A stretch of DNA of 8,330 bases from Actinomycetes bacterium (lineage in GTDB: Bacteria; Actinomycetota; Actinomycetes; Propionibacteriales; Propionibacteriaceae): positions 1 to 8,330 of the forward strand of contig JAEZZG010000072.1 of assembly GCA_023442485.1 (NCBI GenBank), given 5' to 3'. The notes under the pieces were generated by a model that did no database searches, was not told the DNA's origin, and was given only the letters and a program-made list of their open reading frames with translations. Position 1 is the stretch's first letter. Each line of letters opens with the position of its first letter. Below, one piece after another: positions 6,076-8,330 of this stretch. The translations under genes were made by a program, and so were the position numbers.

Positions 6076-7878
6076 CTAGGCAGCCTTCTTCCAAACCCAC
6101 TTCTCAGCGTTCCACATGATGCCGGACTGGGTGATGTTGCGTTCGACGTTTTCAACACCAGTCGAGTAGGCAGCAATGCCGGGGTGGGTGTAGAGCGGAA
6201 TACCGAAGAGGGTGTCCCACAGTTCCTTCTCGATGATCTTCTTGGATTCAAGCATGGTGTTGTCATCGAGGCTGGTCAGGCACTTCTTCCATTCGGAGTC
6301 AACAGTAGCGTTGGCGTACTTGCCGAAGTTCTGCTGGCCGGTGGACATGTAGATGTTAGCGCCGGAGACCTTCTGGCCGGAACCAGACCAAGCGAACAGA
6401 GCAACATCGTACTGGCCGGTAGCCAGGGCGCCGGAAGGCTTGAAGAAGTCCGGGGAACCGACGTCTTCAATGGTGAAGCCAGCCTGGTCACAGGAAGCCT
6501 TGATCGCAGCAACGGTGTCAGCGCGACGCTGGTTCGGAGCGGAGTAGCCGATGCGGACGGTCGGGTTGGACACGCCAGATTCAGCAATCTTTTCCTTGGC
6601 CTTGTCGAGGTCGACAGAGTCGTAGCGGCCGTCGTAAGCAGCGGAGAGAACCTCGTCGTACTTAGCGTCGGTGTTGAAGTACTCGCGCAGGTTGAGCACC
6701 TTGGCGTCCGGGTTGAGCGGCTTGATCAAGGTGTCGACGATCTGTTGACGCGGGACACAGTAGGCGAAGGCCTCGCGGAGAGCCTTGCCGCCCTTGCTGT
6801 CAGAGAAGATGCCGGTGTCGGCGAAGTTGAAGTCGAGGTGCTCCCAAATCATGGTGGGGCCTTCAAGAGTGGTCACATTGCTGTAGCTCTTGAGGGTACT
6901 CAGGGTGTCCTGGGTGGCCTGAGGCTCAATGATGTTGACGTCACCATTCTGCAGAGCCTGGAGCTGAGCTTCAGGAGCGATCATGCGGACGACGAGTTCT
7001 TCGGTGCCAGCCGGTTCGCCCCACCAGTCAGGGTTACGAACGAGGGTGATGTACTGACCAGCAGTCCAGCCGCCAGCCTTGTAGGTGAACGGACCGAAGG
7101 AAGGAACGTCGCTCAGGTCAGCGGGAAGTTCGCCAGCGTTCGGGAAGATCCAACCGTTCCAGGCCTCGGCGACCTTCTTAGCGGTCTCGAAGTCCTTGTC
7201 CTTGAGCTTCTTGAAGAGGTCTTCCTTAGAGATGCCAACCTTCTTAGCCATCACATGGGACGGCAGCGCGCCAGAAATAACGAGCTCCCAGTCAGGGTTC
7301 GGCTCGGAATAGGTGATAGTGAATTCGCGGTCACCGGCTTCACACTGCGGGCCGTCAGCGACCGGCAAGGCGTAGGTGTCGGAACCGGAGACGTGATCGA
7401 ACAGCGGCAGCGGCTCACCATTCTTGTCGACGTTACCTGCAGCCTTCTGAGCGTCGAGGATCCACTGCGGGTTCTGGGCAACCCAGTCGAGGTAGTAGTC
7501 TTCACAGGTGATCGGGGTGCCACCTTGGTAGACGGCCTTCTCATTGATGGTGTACTTGATCGTCAGGGGGGAGTCGGAGGTCTTTTCGTAGGAACCGAGG
7601 TCGGTGCCCGCCTTCCACTCACCGTTGGCCTGGAAGTAACCGAAGCCAGTCATCATGCGGTCGTTGATGGCGGAGTTACCGGTGGAGTAGGTCGAGGAAA
7701 GGGAGTTGTTGTAACCAGCGTATTCATCAGCACCAACGGTAAAGGCCACTGGCTTTGCGGAATCCACTTCACCTGTCGGAACAGATGAACCAGAAGAAGG
7801 ATCCGTCTTACCGCAGCCGGTCAGCGCAAGCGCGAGAGCTGCACCCCCTGCGATCAGGGGATAGAACTTCTTGTTCAT
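6076..7878 (-). CDS. Peptide-binding lipoprotein of an ABC importer (SBP family 5, OppA/DppA type)
   Basis: A 600-residue extracytoplasmic solute-binding protein, anchored by lipid and feeding the permease encoded downstream. The N-terminus has a KK pair, a hydrophobic stretch and a lipobox LTGC with the lipidated cysteine at C22. A Ser/Pro/Gly-rich tether follows (about 23-40). The body has family-5 features: TPITCEDYYLDW (121-132), PSFGPFTYKAGG (259-270), the strand-and-aromatic block ITLVRNPDWWG (277-287), then LREAFAYCVPRQQI (367-380). The C-terminus (GIMWNAEKWVWKKAA) is typical of actinobacterial members. C125 and C179 could form a disulfide (inference). The ATG at 7878 has AAGGAG 8 nt upstream (7892-7887), a strong site. 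Codon use is very selective: no TTA, CTA or TCA occurs in residues 32-565. It is followed by hairpins rather than running directly into the permease gene. The ligand cannot be told from sequence; family members mostly bind peptides, some nickel or sugars. Confidence 0.94.
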   Translation of the reverse strand: MNKKFYPLIAGGAALALALTGCGKTDPSSGSSVPTGEVDSAKPVAFTVGADEYAGYNNSLSSTYSTGNSAINDRMMTGFGYFQANGEWKAGTDLGSYEKTSDSPLTIKYTINEKAVYQGGTPITCEDYYLDWVAQNPQWILDAQKAAGNVDKNGEPLPLFDHVSGSDTYALPVADGPQCEAGDREFTITYSEPNPDWELVISGALPSHVMAKKVGISKEDLFKKLKDKDFETAKKVAEAWNGWIFPNAGELPADLSDVPSFGPFTYKAGGWTAGQYITLVRNPDWWGEPAGTEELVVRMIAPEAQLQALQNGDVNIIEPQATQDTLSTLKSYSNVTTLEGPTMIWEHLDFNFADTGIFSDSKGGKALREAFAYCVPRQQIVDTLIKPLNPDAKVLNLREYFNTDAKYDEVLSAAYDGRYDSVDLDKAKEKIAESGVSNPTVRIGYSAPNQRRADTVAAIKASCDQAGFTIEDVGSPDFFKPSGALATGQYDVALFAWSGSGQKVSGANIYMSTGQQNFGKYANATVDSEWKKCLTSLDDNTMLESKKIIEKELWDTLFGIPLYTHPGIAAYSTGVENVERNITQSGIMWNAEKWVWKKAA

Positions 7879-7926
7879 TAATAATTCTCCTTAGTCTGCT
7901 GGTGATAGCAGGTGACGTGACACGGG

Positions 7927-7945
7927 ATCGAAGAGGACCTTCGAT
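7927..7945 (-). other. Leader hairpin upstream of the binding-protein gene
   Basis: On the minus strand ATCGAAG and CTTCGAT form a perfect 7-bp stem around a 5-nt loop, flanked by GC-rich bases that could extend it imperfectly. It lies between the proposed promoter and the ribosome site, in the predicted 5' leader of about 95 nt. It could stabilise the mRNA; nothing identifies it as a known riboswitch. Confidence 0.35.
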
Positions 7946-7979
7946 GCCGAGCCATGCCCGCCTATCAAGAGCGGATCTG

Positions 7980-8009
7980 TGAATAAAAGATTAGGCGTAA
8001 CTCTTGCAA
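7980..8009 (-). promoter_or_regulatory. Probable promoter of the binding-protein gene
   Basis: On the minus strand, TTGCAA (8009-8004) matches the -35 consensus in four of six positions. It is followed after 17 nt by TTATTC, or after 18 nt by TATTCA (7985-7980), as a -10. Transcription would start near 7973 and give a leader of about 95 nt ending in the strong AAGGAG site. This is the best -35/-10 pair I find upstream of the gene, but neither box is perfect. Confidence 0.45.
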
Positions 8010-8330
8010 GCTGTCCGATGCGTGAACATGGGTGACAAACTGCGAGACACTCCAATCGATTTATGAATATATCGCACCCATCTACCCCATAAACAGAGAG
8101 TCGCCCAGTTGAGATAGGCCACCGATGCGCCCCTGAATCACCGGCAAAATCTTTTCGTTCGACCCCACACCAACACCCGGCATCACCTAAATCATCTCGA
8201 AATACCCGCGTTTGACCCAAATATGTCTCACGATGAACGAGACTCAGCGAAGTTTTTGTCAGATGTCGGGCTTCAACCAACAACCCCACTTGAGGCTTCG
8301 ACGCGTCTCCACCCGCACACGCGGCCGCAC

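Larger units (their letters stand above)
7879..8330. other. Upstream regulatory region of the binding-protein gene, no gene seen
   Basis: These 452 nt run to the window edge and hold no convincing gene. The open frame on the minus strand (8289-7891) passes through the promoter and untranslated leader and resembles no family. Visible elements are the ribosome site (7887-7892), a small CTGCT/AGCAG hairpin (7896-7911), a 7-bp leader hairpin (7927-7945), a probable promoter (7980-8009), an AT-rich quasi-palindrome (8057-8074) and a GTCTC/GAGAC inverted repeat (8225-8243). Base composition is visibly more AT-rich than the coding parts around 7980-8100. Confidence 0.55.

Noticed and set aside
6184..7788. 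534-codon open frame on the plus strand, antisense to the binding-protein gene
   Set aside because: It is codon-register antisense of a clear family-5 binding protein with lipobox and RBS. Its openness follows from the absence of TTA, CTA and TCA codons, and its translation resembles no protein.
7891..8289. 132-codon minus-strand frame upstream of the binding-protein gene
   Set aside because: It covers the proposed promoter, leader hairpin and part of the leader next to the RBS, has no family resemblance and no ribosome site.
8233..8330. ATG-initiated plus-strand frame open to the window edge (possible divergent gene)
   Set aside because: Only 32 codons are visible. There is no ribosome site or -10 box before the ATG, and the composition is Arg/Gln/Thr-rich without a motif. 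It cannot be judged without sequence beyond the edge.
1..8330. CRISPR arrays, insertion sequences, tRNA or rRNA genes, integrase or attachment sites
   Set aside because: I saw no spaced direct repeats, transposase motifs, cloverleaf-like segments or terminal inverted repeats. All inverted repeats noticed are short and fit terminators or operators.

Overview
The window looks like chromosomal DNA from a high-GC Gram-positive bacterium (Actinomycetota). The evidence is a GC-rich coding style, GTG starts, an apparent leaderless promoter, the tail of an actinobacterial-type protein O-mannosyltransferase, and a peptide ABC transporter whose two ATPases are fused into one chain, as in mycobacterial OppD. 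Genus cannot be fixed from the sequence alone; Propionibacteriaceae- or Actinomycetaceae-like organisms are possible.

Layout: (1) 2-88 (+) is the last 28 codons of a probable Pmt-type mannosyltransferase, followed by a short spacer. (2) 217-963 (+) encodes a small membrane protein with a bacterial PH-like segment, probably read from a leaderless mRNA. It ends in a strong 13-bp-stem terminator (987-1028). (3) Convergent to it, and filling the rest of the window on the minus strand, is a complete Opp/Dpp-type peptide importer. In transcription order this is a lipoprotein binding protein (7878-6076), a 622-nt non-coding gap, an unusually large permease (5453-3921), a second permease (3924-2881) and a fused double ATPase (2884-1094). 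(4) 7879-8330 is the upstream region of the binding-protein gene, with a strong RBS, a probable promoter and several inverted repeats.

The binding protein would capture peptides outside the membrane and deliver them to the heterodimeric permease. The two nucleotide-binding domains of the fused ATPase would power import. The permease and ATPase genes overlap by 4 bp at each junction, so they should be translationally coupled. The binding-protein gene is separated from them by a terminator-like hairpin, and 534 consecutive codons of it lack TTA, CTA and TCA. Both facts fit much higher expression of the binding protein than of the membrane complex.

The most unusual item is the first permease: about 190 extra residues, with about six predicted membrane segments, sit between its third and fourth core helices. 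No CRISPR array, mobile element, rRNA or tRNA was seen. Apart from that insertion and the regulatory architecture, the region is a fairly ordinary transport locus, and I do not see a clearly new system.
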